This document shows positions 1 to 7,680 of a DNA stretch of 57,136 nucleotides, piece after piece. Position numbers and translations under genes: made by a program. The notes under the pieces are model-generated. The model searched no databases and had not been told where the DNA came from. It saw only the letters and a list, made by a program, of their open reading frames with translations. The number at the start of each line of letters is the position of its first letter. The first letter of the stretch is position 1. The stretch comes from a virus, in IMG/VR virus record IMGVR_UViG_3300005965_000101, positions 1 through 57,136 of that record. One strand, 5' to 3'.

Positions 1-291
1 TTATTCCATTCCTGAAATACTTATTTTATCCCTTACAAGATCTGAAACACTATTATAAGTGTAGTTCCATTCGTGGTAAACATGGCTATATCCGGCTGGC
101 AAAGTATAATATAAATAATATTTTCCTACGGTTTCTTTTGTAGTGTCTTCGCTTGTATAACTTGCCAGCTGTGTTTTGTCCGGTGTATAGATTTTTATCG
201 AATCTATTGTATCAGGATCAAATGCTGTGTTATTTGTATCTACAAAATTTGCCGTTAATTTAACAGTTGAACCGCTTTGATATGTAATCAT
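1..291 (-). CDS. Small beta-rich virion-associated protein
   Basis: 96 residues, alternating short hydrophobic and polar stretches with many Thr, Tyr and Val, as in a single Ig-like beta-sandwich. I see no catalytic motif and do not recognise a family. It is the last gene before the left edge; its ATG overlaps the TGA of the LamG-like gene upstream (ATGA), so the two are translationally coupled. Its stop codon is the very first triplet of the window. If the molecule is circular, the next gene in the operon begins immediately afterwards at the right edge. Position among fibre genes suggests an appendage or baseplate-like accessory protein; that is inference. Confidence 0.75.
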   Translation of the reverse strand: MITYQSGSTVKLTANFVDTNNTAFDPDTIDSIKIYTPDKTQLASYTSEDTTKETVGKYYLYYTLPAGYSHVYHEWNYTYNSVSDLVRDKISISGME

Positions 292-1196
292 CAGCTTGAA
301 ACCTCCAAATATGAATTAGTATATTTTGATACGCTTAAAGAATTATTGTTGTATTTACAAGAAAAAACAGAATTATTCGCAAATTTTTCAGTGCTTAAAG
401 TACAGAATACTCTCTCTATGACCGGTGCGGACGACCAGATTAACCCTGCATTATAATTTTGCTGGACTTCTGCTTGTGATAGTTTTTTATTATAAATAGC
501 CAGGTTGTATAATCGCATATCTATCCCGCTAGAAGTACCTACAAAAATATCCTCAATTAATCCGGACATACTTCTATTGATAGTACCCTGGGAAATTCCA
601 TCCACATATATATCAGCTTCTGTTTCCAGGCTGTTATCAAATGTAAGAGCAAAGTTAAACAAACCCTGTCCACTGTCAAAAGTAAACTTTCCGCTTGATG
701 ATTCATTTTCCCATATGTCAAAATTAGTTTCCCCCCAGTGATACTGAATAGTAAACCCTCTATTAACCGACCATCCCCCTGATTTAATAATATTTTTATA
801 AGATGCCCATGGTGAAATATACACTGTTATTTGAATAGTAAATTTTGTTACTCCTGTCAGGTTTCCTATTAGAATTTTTCCATAATCATTGCTGTTATCA
901 AATTTTATATAAGATTCACTTCCCTCGGTATTATCACCGTTTGCACCACTACTTGATGTACCTGCAAAATTATACAAACTGAGCGAATATTCATTTTCAG
1001 TTAAATCTGTTAGCTGATTAGGGAATGGACTGTTTGTTATGTAATTTCCGTTACCATCATGATTACCAGCGTGATAAAACGCTGAAAGTCCATCTATGAC
1101 AAAGCCGTTGCGGGATATAGCATCTAATCCTATTTGAGGGAGAGCAGCCCCGCTAACATAAATCAAACCCATCATGCTCGGAATAATTATACTCAT
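291..1196 (-). CDS. Tail appendage protein with LamG/concanavalin-like domain
   Basis: 301 residues. From about residue 85 to 250 the pattern is that of a LamG/concanavalin-A-type jelly roll: strand-rich sequence, 'DIYVDGISQGTINRS' (the typical loop describing a small ligand) and the closing 'MRLYNLAIYNKKLSQAEVQ' that ends many LamG_3 domains. Such domains bind carbohydrate and are common on phage fibres. The start ATG overlaps the stop of the preceding gene (TAATG). It probably contributes to host-surface binding on the virion. The family is recognised by pattern only; the ligand is unknown. Confidence 0.8.
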   Translation of the reverse strand: MSIIIPSMMGLIYVSGAALPQIGLDAISRNGFVIDGLSAFYHAGNHDGNGNYITNSPFPNQLTDLTENEYSLSLYNFAGTSSSGANGDNTEGSESYIKFDNSNDYGKILIGNLTGVTKFTIQITVYISPWASYKNIIKSGGWSVNRGFTIQYHWGETNFDIWENESSSGKFTFDSGQGLFNFALTFDNSLETEADIYVDGISQGTINRSMSGLIEDIFVGTSSGIDMRLYNLAIYNKKLSQAEVQQNYNAGLIWSSAPVIERVFCTLSTEKFANNSVFSCKYNNNSLSVSKYTNSYLEVSS

Positions 1197-1645
1197 TATG
1201 CCATATACCCCGATAACACAGCTAGATTAGTATCTAGGACAGTTAATTGAACAGGTGCGTATTGTTTTGCTGAACTGCTATACTCATCAGCATTCACAAC
1301 AGTCATATCCCCATCACCAACAAAAATTAATTGCCCTGCCCCACCTTGCCAAAAAGTACCTGTCCAACCTTCTGTTAGAGTATCAGGGACAGTTATTGTA
1401 ATGTCCGAGGCATTAGTCATTACAAAGGATGTACCCATCTCAGAATCTTGGAGGGTATAGGTAGTATCTGTAATTTTAGTGATTTTAGCTTTGAAGTTTT
1501 GGAGTTGTTGCCCATTACAATCACCATTCATTATGGTAGAGGGGAGTTTACCATCAGTCCCTATAAGGGGGAGTCTGTTAGCTTGATTGAAAATATTACC
1601 TTTGCGGGTTATTTCTCCGCCATTGGTTCCTTCTTTATAGCCCAT
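1196..1645 (-). CDS. Tail-fibre-like structural protein
   Basis: 149 residues from ATG 1645. An in-frame start nine codons upstream exists, but GGAGG lies 7 bases before the ATG at 1645, immediately after the upstream stop, so this start is preferred. The N-terminus 'GYKEGTNGGEITRKGN' and central 'DGKLPSTIMNG' resemble the repeating head of phage fibre proteins. The C-terminal half (about residues 65-149) is beta-rich, resembling the small C-terminal domain seen in many fibre tips. No enzyme motif is visible. It lies between two other fibre-like genes in the late operon. Confidence 0.75.
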   Translation of the reverse strand: MGYKEGTNGGEITRKGNIFNQANRLPLIGTDGKLPSTIMNGDCNGQQLQNFKAKITKITDTTYTLQDSEMGTSFVMTNASDITITVPDTLTEGWTGTFWQGGAGQLIFVGDGDMTVVNADEYSSSAKQYAPVQLTVLDTNLAVLSGYMA

Positions 1646-1647
1646 TA

Positions 1648-2541
1648 TTAAGCCTCCACAACATAATTCCACGGCTCGGCAGAGTTAGCGCAGGTTACTG
1701 TAAACTCAGTAAATTGTGCATAATCAAAAGTTTCAGAATCTCCAAAGTCAAGAATAGATGTAAACCCACCTACCGCAATAGTAAGGTCACTTGATTGAGA
1801 CCTGTTCTTTATGGTCAACCTTGTTCCTGTAGCCGTGATAGTTGCTGAGCCTGTACGACTCGCCTTCGCTGTAACTACTTTTTTCTTCGCATACCCAGCT
1901 CCGTTTAAAGTTGCCAAAGCTGCCGCAATGGTTGCCGCACTGGATTCAGTGGTTAATAACTTTCCCCCGCTTATGATGGCCGCCAAAGCCTCAACCGCAG
2001 TCTTTATCGCAGAACCAGAAGTTTCTGTAACAAGTAATTTCCCTCCGGAAATTATTGCCGCTAAAGCTTCCGTAGCCGTTTTAATTGCCGCTGCGCTTGT
2101 CTCGGTTGTAAGAAGTTTGCCGCCAGAGATAATTGCCGCTAAAGCTTCCGTAGCCGTTTTAATTGCCGCTGCGCTTGTCTCGGTTGTAAGAAGTTTGCCG
2201 CCAGAGATAATTGCCGCCACTGCCTCTGTCGCTGTCTTTATTGACCCTGAATTATCTTCCGTGGTTAACATTTTTGTCCCGGATATAGCTCCGGCTAATG
2301 CCTGTAATGCTGTTAAAGCGTCCCCGTTTATACCAACATCGGCAGGAACATTAAGAGTAGCCCCCGTTGCATCAATAGATGTCTGAACAACAAGCTCTCC
2401 ATCTTCATTGACGGTTAATCCAATATTACTTGCCCACTGGGTAATGGCTTGCAGTATTTTGTATATATCCTTGTAGTCCGCCCCAGAGCATTCCGGCTGC
2501 GCTAAAACATCTGTTGGAATTTGATTAACAATATTTGTCAC
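1648..2541 (-). CDS. Repeat-containing tail-fibre-like protein
   Basis: 297 residues from a GTG start, with AAGGAG six bases upstream. Residues 1-86 are a non-repetitive head. Residues 87 to about 213 are five 26-residue repeats of the form SGGKLLTTETSAAAIKTATE plus ALAAII; two copies are identical at DNA level. Residues 214-297 form a beta-rich tail. The Ala/Ile/Leu periodicity suggests a helical or trimeric shaft. It follows the terminase large subunit by 11 bases. Repeat number probably sets shaft length and can change by recombination. Role as fibre is inferred from composition and neighbours. Confidence 0.75.
   Translation of the reverse strand: MTNIVNQIPTDVLAQPECSGADYKDIYKILQAITQWASNIGLTVNEDGELVVQTSIDATGATLNVPADVGINGDALTALQALAGAISGTKMLTTEDNSGSIKTATEAVAAIISGGKLLTTETSAAAIKTATEALAAIISGGKLLTTETSAAAIKTATEALAAIISGGKLLVTETSGSAIKTAVEALAAIISGGKLLTTESSAATIAAALATLNGAGYAKKKVVTAKASRTGSATITATGTRLTIKNRSQSSDLTIAVGGFTSILDFGDSETFDYAQFTEFTVTCANSAEPWNYVVEA
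1903..2283 (-). repeat. Five 78-bp tandem repeats inside the fibre-like gene
   Basis: The unit is 78 bp (26 codons), in frame. The copies spanning 2054-2131 and 2132-2209 are essentially identical, while the outer copies have diverged. This points to a recent duplication of one unit in an older array. Confidence 0.85.
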
Positions 2542-2552
2542 TTTTGTCTCCT

Positions 2553-4598
2553 TTAATAGTGGGCCTTAAAACTTACCTGCTTTTTATTTTTTCTTCCTGC
2601 TTCTACTTTTTGAGCAAGAAAAACTTCATAAATTAATTGATGTACCGCATTAATGAGATTTGTGTATGGATATATTTCTTTCAGTTTTCTTTCCGGTCTA
2701 TCTGCGTCATTTTCTTTGGGTTCGTATGTTACTCCGCCTTCAAAAGCCTTAATTAACATTTCATTTTGCGGATGGATAACCAGTCGTTTTTCTTCCTGCC
2801 CGTTAAGAGGATTAATCACAACTTCACGCAAAAGCCGTGCAGTTAAGTCTATGATATCATTTTTTGCAGCTTTTATTTCTGACGATTTTGGGCTCTGTCC
2901 AAACTCCTGTTTCAGGAAATAGTCAAAACTAAACGGGTTTTCAAACTCTTTTTTCTCTGTATAAGTGTACAATCGGACTTTATTCTGGCTTTCAGGATAG
3001 TTAATAATCTGTTTTGTCAGACACTTCCTGATTATTTCCTCTTTCTGCACATCGTCCGAAAAATCAGAATCAAGTATTCTTAACTGCCCCCACTCGGTAA
3101 GCTGCCCGAACACGTATGCTGGCTGATTAACAGTGTTGAAACAAATTAATAATGGATGTATATTTTTGTAACAAAAATCAGACACATTTCGGACAATTGA
3201 AAACTCGTCATATAACATAAAACCCTCTCCTGCAAGTAAAACCTTAACCGCTAAACTGAGACAATCAACACAATCGTCGTGTTTAGCGTTTGGAAAATTC
3301 CGACAATCGCTCAAAAAGTCGCTTAACCACTCTGCGCTTTTTCGCAGATATACATAACCGTTTTGAATATAAGTCAGTATTTCGTTAACCCGCTCAATTT
3401 TGGACCTGTGCTGCTTAACCCCGATGACAGGCTTACCCTCTTTTTTCCACCTGTTGATAAGGCCCGTGCCGATATTAGCTTTTTCCACATATGCGACACG
3501 AGGTTGATGTTTTCCGTAAAAAGCGTCAGCTATCGGGTTAATTTCTTCAGAATCGGCCCTGACCTTAACCTGATCAAGAAAATACACACGATTAAGCCTC
3601 TTTCCCCATGCCTGCATACAGGTATAATCAGCCGTTTCTTTTTCTCCTTCCGAGGTATCAATGGTAATTATTTTGTACTCAAGATCCGGCTCCCCCTCAA
3701 AATACTGCCAGTATTTGTCTTTCAAAATTCCGCCTTCAGCTGGTGCTGGTCGCTGTTCATACTGCCCTGCAAACTCTGCTCCCATTTCTTTTCTGATTAA
3801 CTGCAAGTCAGAAAGAGTATGCTTTTCATTCCATAGGACCGTTTCCTCATCTTCCGCTATCGCTGGTAAGCACAGGTGGTGAAAGTCGTAATGACAATCA
3901 TCCGACAGACAGTATCCCGACAAGTCCTCTTCGTGTAACCTCTGCATAATAATTACTATGGGCACTTGCTCATTGTTCCTCCGGGATAACAATGTCCCTT
4001 TGAAATAATCAATACACGCTGGGCGTGTTATATCAGATTCTTTATCCTGCGGCTTTAATGGATCGTCAATAATTATTGCCCCGTTAAACTGCCCCGATTC
4101 TATTGTGCCAGCACCAAATCCTGTTATACCCATGCCGGTTGATACAGCCTTATATCCACCGTCCTTTATATTTTCCCATTCTTCTTTAGCGGTGCTTCGC
4201 TTTTTAAGTACAGTTTTCGGAAACAACTCCTGAAACTCTTTGAGTTTTATAATGTCCTGAACAAATGCAGAGTTACGCAAAGTCAGGTTTTGGTTGTAAG
4301 ACACATTAATAAACCTGCTTGCGGCATTTAGGGCGAAGCCGTAAGCAGGAAAAAATATACTCCATATTTCGGTCTTAGAATATCGAGGAGGGATATTAAC
4401 GACAAGATACTGGATTTCACCTCGGACAACTTTGTCCACATAACTGCACATTAAATGGTGGTGCCAGTTCCACTTAAACTTATGCCCGTATCTTAACTCA
4501 AAAAAATAGTCCACAAAGTTCTCAAACTTTGATAACAAGTAGCTCTTGAACCATTCTTTCTGAATCTCTTTTGTCTTTATATTCGCTGTATCTATCAT
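2553..4598 (-). CDS. terL: Terminase large subunit with extra C-terminal domain
   Basis: 681 residues from ATG 4598 (a GTG one codon upstream is also possible). It is the packaging motor ATPase and nuclease. Numbering from the GTG, the ATPase has Walker A-like NIPPRYSKTE at 69-78 and Walker B GAIIIDDP at 174-181. The nuclease has Asp in TIDTSEG (about 315), Glu in YVEKAN (about 373) and HDDCVD (about 441-446). A typical enzyme of this type would end near residue 460. Residues 480-650 instead form a second, RNase H-like segment resembling another terminase class, but its expected acidic residues are replaced (for example CFNTV where that class has an Asp). It sits directly after terS across a repeat-rich gap. 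Confidence 0.93.
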   Translation of the reverse strand: MIDTANIKTKEIQKEWFKSYLLSKFENFVDYFFELRYGHKFKWNWHHHLMCSYVDKVVRGEIQYLVVNIPPRYSKTEIWSIFFPAYGFALNAASRFINVSYNQNLTLRNSAFVQDIIKLKEFQELFPKTVLKKRSTAKEEWENIKDGGYKAVSTGMGITGFGAGTIESGQFNGAIIIDDPLKPQDKESDITRPACIDYFKGTLLSRRNNEQVPIVIIMQRLHEEDLSGYCLSDDCHYDFHHLCLPAIAEDEETVLWNEKHTLSDLQLIRKEMGAEFAGQYEQRPAPAEGGILKDKYWQYFEGEPDLEYKIITIDTSEGEKETADYTCMQAWGKRLNRVYFLDQVKVRADSEEINPIADAFYGKHQPRVAYVEKANIGTGLINRWKKEGKPVIGVKQHRSKIERVNEILTYIQNGYVYLRKSAEWLSDFLSDCRNFPNAKHDDCVDCLSLAVKVLLAGEGFMLYDEFSIVRNVSDFCYKNIHPLLICFNTVNQPAYVFGQLTEWGQLRILDSDFSDDVQKEEIIRKCLTKQIINYPESQNKVRLYTYTEKKEFENPFSFDYFLKQEFGQSPKSSEIKAAKNDIIDLTARLLREVVINPLNGQEEKRLVIHPQNEMLIKAFEGGVTYEPKENDADRPERKLKEIYPYTNLINAVHQLIYEVFLAQKVEAGRKNKKQVSFKAHY

Positions 4599-4636
4599 CA
4601 CAACGATAATAGCAAATCACAACGATAATAGCAAAT
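4599..4636. repeat. 19-bp tandem direct repeat abutting the terL start
   Basis: CACAACGATAATAGCAAAT occurs twice head to tail (4599-4617 and 4618-4636), ending at the terL start codon. The second copy displaces any normal ribosome-binding site; no good Shine-Dalgarno sequence is visible upstream of terL. Confidence 0.85.
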
Positions 4637-5119
4637 TGAGCGGATTATTTTTTTAGAGCTTTAATATTTCGTTTTTACTTGAAATCCTTTTATAGTGATA
4701 GCTTTTTTATTTGTTTTTATTAAAACAAAGTAATATCCTAAAATTATTGGGTGAGAATTTTACGAGAATTTTAAAACCCTTATTATTATTATATTATATT
4801 ATTATAATTATTAAATTATTATAATTATCTATATAGTATATTATTAAGAAAACATATAAACACACTTAATCCCCCATTTGTTATTTTTTTTAAAACACAT
4901 GGGGGTGTGAGAATTTTGAGAATTTGAGAATTTCACCTCTGAAAACCAATTATAGTTTGAATTTTAAAATTCTCATAGAATTATCAGTTGAGAACTTTAA
5001 ACTGGCTGAAATTCAGTTTTCAAGGTGCTTTTAGTATAATAACAAAAATTGAGAATTTTGCAATATTTTTTGAAAAATTAAAAAACAACAGCTCACACAA
5101 AGCCCGTAGGGCGACGTTT
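4637..5119. repeat. terS-terL gap with iteron-like GAGAATTTT repeats and a hairpin
   Basis: A 483-bp AT-rich gap with no convincing gene. GAGAATTT(T) occurs at 4753, 4764, 4909, 4918, 4926 and 5051, inverted at 4966-4974, with a near copy at 4990. An imperfect inverted repeat, CCCCCATTTGT at 4871-4881 against ACACATGGGGG at 4895-4905, sits beside the densest cluster. About 4785-4855 is almost pure A/T. Position between the two terminase genes fits a packaging (pac/cos) recognition region; iteron-like spacing plus the AT-rich tract would also fit a replication origin. Neither is shown. Confidence 0.7.
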
Positions 5120-5740
5120 TTAATCCTTCTCGTATGTTTCTACCCCGAATTTTTTCTTCATTTCCAAAATTTCTGATTCTGGAGTTCGGTTTTCCATAAG
5201 TTTTGGCAATACCTGCTCGGTCATTTTTTGGAAAATTTCTGTAATTTCATCACGGTTGGCGTTAATATTAATTTGGTTGTAAGTATTTTGGTTGTCTTTC
5301 CAGAGTCCCAGCTGCTCTCCAAGCTTTACAAGGGCTTTTGTCTTATCCCAGAACTTTACCTCAACAGTCTTATTACCTTCCTTGTCCGTGGTCTCCTTGA
5401 CCGAAGACACTACTTTGGCGGTTACATCGTCAAACTCTGAAGGGTGTTTCATTGTGCCGTCCTCGTGGTACAGTCTGCGAACATCAAAAAAACCTATATT
5501 AGCGAATTCCCCAACGATTCTATCCTGTGATATTTGAATTCTTCTCTTCTGTTTTTCCTGAATTTCAGAAATGCGTTTCTGTATTGAAGGATTTTGTATA
5601 AGTTGATAGCCTTGCTCGCCGCAATTTTTACTAGAATACCCGGCTCGTTGAGCGGCAAAAGTTGCTTCGTAGTGGATACAGTATTCCTGACAAAACCGTT
5701 CTTGCTTGTCAGTCAGCCCTGTTTTGGACAGTTTACCCAT
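5120..5740 (-). CDS. terS: Terminase small subunit
   Basis: 206 residues, ATG preceded by AAAGGAGG. The N-terminus 'GLTDKQERFCQEYCIHYEAT' followed by 'AAQRAGYSSKN' and 'LIQNPSIQKRISEIQEKQ' is the classic Terminase_2 helix-turn-helix that binds packaging sites. Residues 60-150 are the usual oligomerisation region and contain 'KTKALVKLGEQLGLW'. It recognises viral DNA and loads the large subunit. It is the first gene of the late operon, with a TATAAT box just upstream, and terL follows after a 480-bp repeat region, an unusually long gap for this pair. Confidence 0.93.
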   Translation of the reverse strand: MGKLSKTGLTDKQERFCQEYCIHYEATFAAQRAGYSSKNCGEQGYQLIQNPSIQKRISEIQEKQKRRIQISQDRIVGEFANIGFFDVRRLYHEDGTMKHPSEFDDVTAKVVSSVKETTDKEGNKTVEVKFWDKTKALVKLGEQLGLWKDNQNTYNQININANRDEITEIFQKMTEQVLPKLMENRTPESEILEMKKKFGVETYEKD

Positions 5741-5760
5741 AAAACCTCCTTTTTTTTTAT

Positions 5761-5766
5761 ATTATA
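5761..5766 (-). promoter_or_regulatory. Candidate late promoter -10 box
   Basis: On the minus strand TATAAT lies about 20 bases upstream of the terS start. The region 16-18 bases further upstream has no good TTGACA (TACAAA at best). A strong -10 without a -35 fits a promoter that needs an activator, which would suit late genes. No other strong promoter was noticed for the roughly 35-kb late unit. Confidence 0.5.
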
Positions 5767-5815
5767 ACGTTTTTGGAGGCATATTTGTATTTATGGAAAC
5801 CTAAAACGAAATTCA

Positions 5816-5861
5816 GAACTTCTGAAATATTTAGGAAGTTCCAAAAGGGGTTTAGGAAGTT
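5816..5861. promoter_or_regulatory. Operator-like repeats between terS and the rightward regulator
   Basis: An inverted repeat GAACTTC (5816-5822) / GAAGTTC (5835-5841) with a 12-bp spacer, and a direct repeat TTTAGGAAGTT at 5830-5840 and 5851-5861, exactly two helical turns apart. They lie between the divergent terS and HTH genes, where a dimeric Cro/C1-type protein would bind. Confidence 0.5.
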
Positions 5862-5983
5862 ATGAAATTATCCGCATATAAAAAATTGAAAGCATCCCTG
5901 TTTTTTGGTATGCTCTAAACGTCTAAAAATAGTTATAGTAGGGATTGTAGGGGAATTTGAATTAAAAATCAAGTCCCTTAATT

Positions 5984-6280
5984 ATGAGTACTGAATTTAA
6001 AAAAATAGTTGGCGAGAGAGTTTATATAATAAGAAAAAAGCTAAACCTCACACAGGGAGAATTAGGTGAATCGTTAGGCTGCTCTCAGGGCAAGGTTAAA
6101 GATATAGAAAAAGGACGGATTGGTATAATCCCAGAAACAGCAATAGTACTGGCAGAAAAATACAAAATATCTTTAGATTGGCTTTATTTAGGGCGTGGCG
6201 AGATGTTTGACAGGATTTATGCCTTATCAGAACAGGATAGAGAGTTAGTTGAAAAATTACTAACCAGGTTGAGTAAATAA
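5984..6280 (+). CDS. Cro/C1-type (XRE) helix-turn-helix regulator
   Basis: 98 residues. 'RVYIIRKKLNLTQGELGESL' followed by 'GCSQGKVKDIEKGRI' is a standard XRE helix-turn-helix (residues 10-48), and 'AEKYKISLDWLYLGRGEMF' is the usual helix and short tail of C1-like proteins. The C-terminus (about 80-98) is a charged helix. There is no autocleavage (S24) domain, so any induction would not go through RecA-stimulated cleavage of this protein. It diverges from the late operon across a gap with operator-like repeats and so probably controls the late promoter, itself, or both. Confidence 0.88.
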   Translation: MSTEFKKIVGERVYIIRKKLNLTQGELGESLGCSQGKVKDIEKGRIGIIPETAIVLAEKYKISLDWLYLGRGEMFDRIYALSEQDRELVEKLLTRLSK

Positions 6281-6410
6281 CTCAAATTGAACTATTTTTT
6301 GTAAACAATTTTAAACCTTTTATAAAATTGCGTTAAATATAATTTACATAAAACTGTTTAAATCCATGTAAATAGTTTTATGGAGTATAAATAAATGCAT
6401 CAAAAGTTTA

Positions 6411-6839
6411 TTATTGAGATCGTTGTTTTTTTGACTGCAGTAGCTCAAAAATCAGATCATCAATCATCTCTGGATTTTCAGCAAGAAGAAAAAGAAGATA
6501 AGGAATTTTTTCTTTATAACCAAAAACAAACTTAAAAATGTTGTCCATTTTTTCGTAAGAATAGCCTAATTTTTCAGCGCAAGCAATGCAGATGTTTTCG
6601 TAAGAGAAATTAGGCTTATCTTCTATGAACATATTTCCTTTACCAGTAAGCAGCCAGTTAATGTCAATATTTAAATTCTCATATAGTGCAAGTAAAATTT
6701 CACTGGAAGGATTTTCTTTGGATCCACTTTCCAGCTTATTGACGTAACTGGTGGATTTACCTATTAGTTTTGCCAATTCTTCAGTGTTTTTTATATTTTT
6801 AGCTTTTTTTATTTCTTTTATTCTATTAGCTATTGTCAT
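6411..6839 (-). CDS. Cro/C1-type repressor candidate
   Basis: 142 residues from ATG 6839 (a TTG precedes it directly). 'ELAKLIGKSTSYVNKLESGS' is a clear XRE recognition segment, followed by the C1-like 'NLNIDINWLLTGKGNMF'. The C-terminal half (75-142) is helical with no peptidase motif. The gene is convergent with the regulator at 5984 and transcribed leftward, divergent from the early operon, which is where a lysogeny repressor normally sits. Upstream are 9-bp tandem repeats that may be its operator. Repressor identity is inferred from domain and position. Confidence 0.85.
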   Translation of the reverse strand: MTIANRIKEIKKAKNIKNTEELAKLIGKSTSYVNKLESGSKENPSSEILLALYENLNIDINWLLTGKGNMFIEDKPNFSYENICIACAEKLGYSYEKMDNIFKFVFGYKEKIPYLLFLLAENPEMIDDLIFELLQSKKQRSQ

Positions 6840-6910
6840 CAAAAAGGTTTCTTTCTTTTGCCATTGTGACCAATTTAAAAATTAAGTTTACGAGTTTAGT
6901 TGTTCCCATA

Positions 6911-6928
6911 ATGATAAATATGATAAAT
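6911..6928. promoter_or_regulatory. Tandem 9-bp repeats upstream of the repressor gene
   Basis: ATGATAAAT is repeated head to tail (6911-6919, 6920-6928), about 70 bases upstream of the leftward repressor start, in an AT-rich stretch that could hold its promoter. Possible operator half-sites. Confidence 0.35.
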
Positions 6929-6978
6929 ATTACAAACGTGAAAGCGAAAATTAAAACAGGTAGTGTTAATATTTATAC

Positions 6979-7251
6979 TCATCTCTTTAAATAATTATAA
7001 TTAGGTCTACCTGTCCCGCCTAATGGTGCAGTATTTACACTATTACGTTTTTGAACAGGAGGGGAATAAACAGGGACCTGATTATAACTCCTTTGCGGTT
7101 TATAGTTATTATAAAGATTTCCATCTGGATGGCTACGACGATAAGGTTGCACATAAGTTCCATTTTTTTTGTAATATCCGCTAACCCATTGCTGGGCGAG
7201 CGACGGGTAAGATATGAATAAAATTAAAGTTAATATTAAAATTTTTTTCAT
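6979..7251 (-). CDS. Small secreted protein, possible lysogeny (moron) gene
   Basis: 90 residues from ATG 7251; AAGGA lies 8 bases upstream, favouring this start over one ten codons earlier. 'MKKILILTLILFISYPSLAQ' is a typical Sec signal peptide, with cleavage probably after SLA. The mature part begins 'QWVSGYYKKNGTYVQPYRRS', continues 'HPDGNLYNNY', and is rich in Tyr, Pro and Asn. This 'GYY-K-GTYV-P-R-PDGN-NN' pattern recurs in small exported proteins of many bacteria, function unknown. It lies upstream of and co-oriented with the repressor, so it is probably expressed in the lysogen. Confidence 0.8.
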   Translation of the reverse strand: MKKILILTLILFISYPSLAQQWVSGYYKKNGTYVQPYRRSHPDGNLYNNYKPQRSYNQVPVYSPPVQKRNSVNTAPLGGTGRPNYNYLKR

Positions 7252-7333
7252 AATCATTTTCCTTTTATATTTAAATATCACTTATTTTTATAAATAAAAT
7301 TTCTTTAATCATTAAATTTTTCCTCATGTAGTA

Positions 7334-7361
7334 TTGACATCTTTCGCTATAGTGATATACT
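7334..7361 (+). promoter_or_regulatory. Early rightward sigma-70-type promoter
   Basis: TTGACA (7334-7339), a 16-bp spacer, then TATACT (7356-7361). This is the best consensus promoter I see in the window. It would start a transcript near 7368, about 50 bases upstream of the first early gene, and should be a main target of the lysogeny repressor. Confidence 0.75.
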
Positions 7362-7418
7362 GAATAATATCAAATAAATTTTATAGATTTACCCTTAAAA
7401 ACAAAGGAGGTGAAACAG

Positions 7419-7610
7419 TTGGCATCGGATTTACCTTTAATAAATTTCAGGCTCGCCCCTGAGTTAGTTGAAAAGGTTGACAGGATCGCCAGTACGTTTG
7501 AAAGAGATCGTTCTTATACAGTACGTAAATTTCTTCAGTACTGCGTTGACCTTAACCTTGAAAAAATAGAGGGGATAATGAATCCCCCCATAAAAAATAC
7601 AAATATTTAA
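7419..7610 (+). CDS. Ribbon-helix-helix (Arc/CopG-like) DNA-binding protein
   Basis: 63 residues from TTG 7419; AAGGAGGTG ends six bases upstream. An in-frame GTG three codons earlier lies inside that Shine-Dalgarno sequence and is less likely. 'LPLINFRLAPELVEKVDRIA' supplies the beta strand and first helix, and 'DRSYTVRKFLQYCVDLNLEK' the second, the layout of Arc/CopG repressors. It is the first gene after the early promoter and may be an autoregulator or a Cro-like switch. Target unknown. Confidence 0.8.
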   Translation: MASDLPLINFRLAPELVEKVDRIASTFERDRSYTVRKFLQYCVDLNLEKIEGIMNPPIKNTNI

Positions 7611-7680
7611 TTCTAGTTGTAATTCTAATTTGAATACAAATTAAAGTCAATAGTTATAAAAATTGACGAGTTTTATAGTA

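Noticed and set aside
1-5740. A second DGR variable repeat in the other fibre-like genes
   Set aside because: None of the fibre-like proteins here has the lectin-tip pattern or visible similarity to TR.
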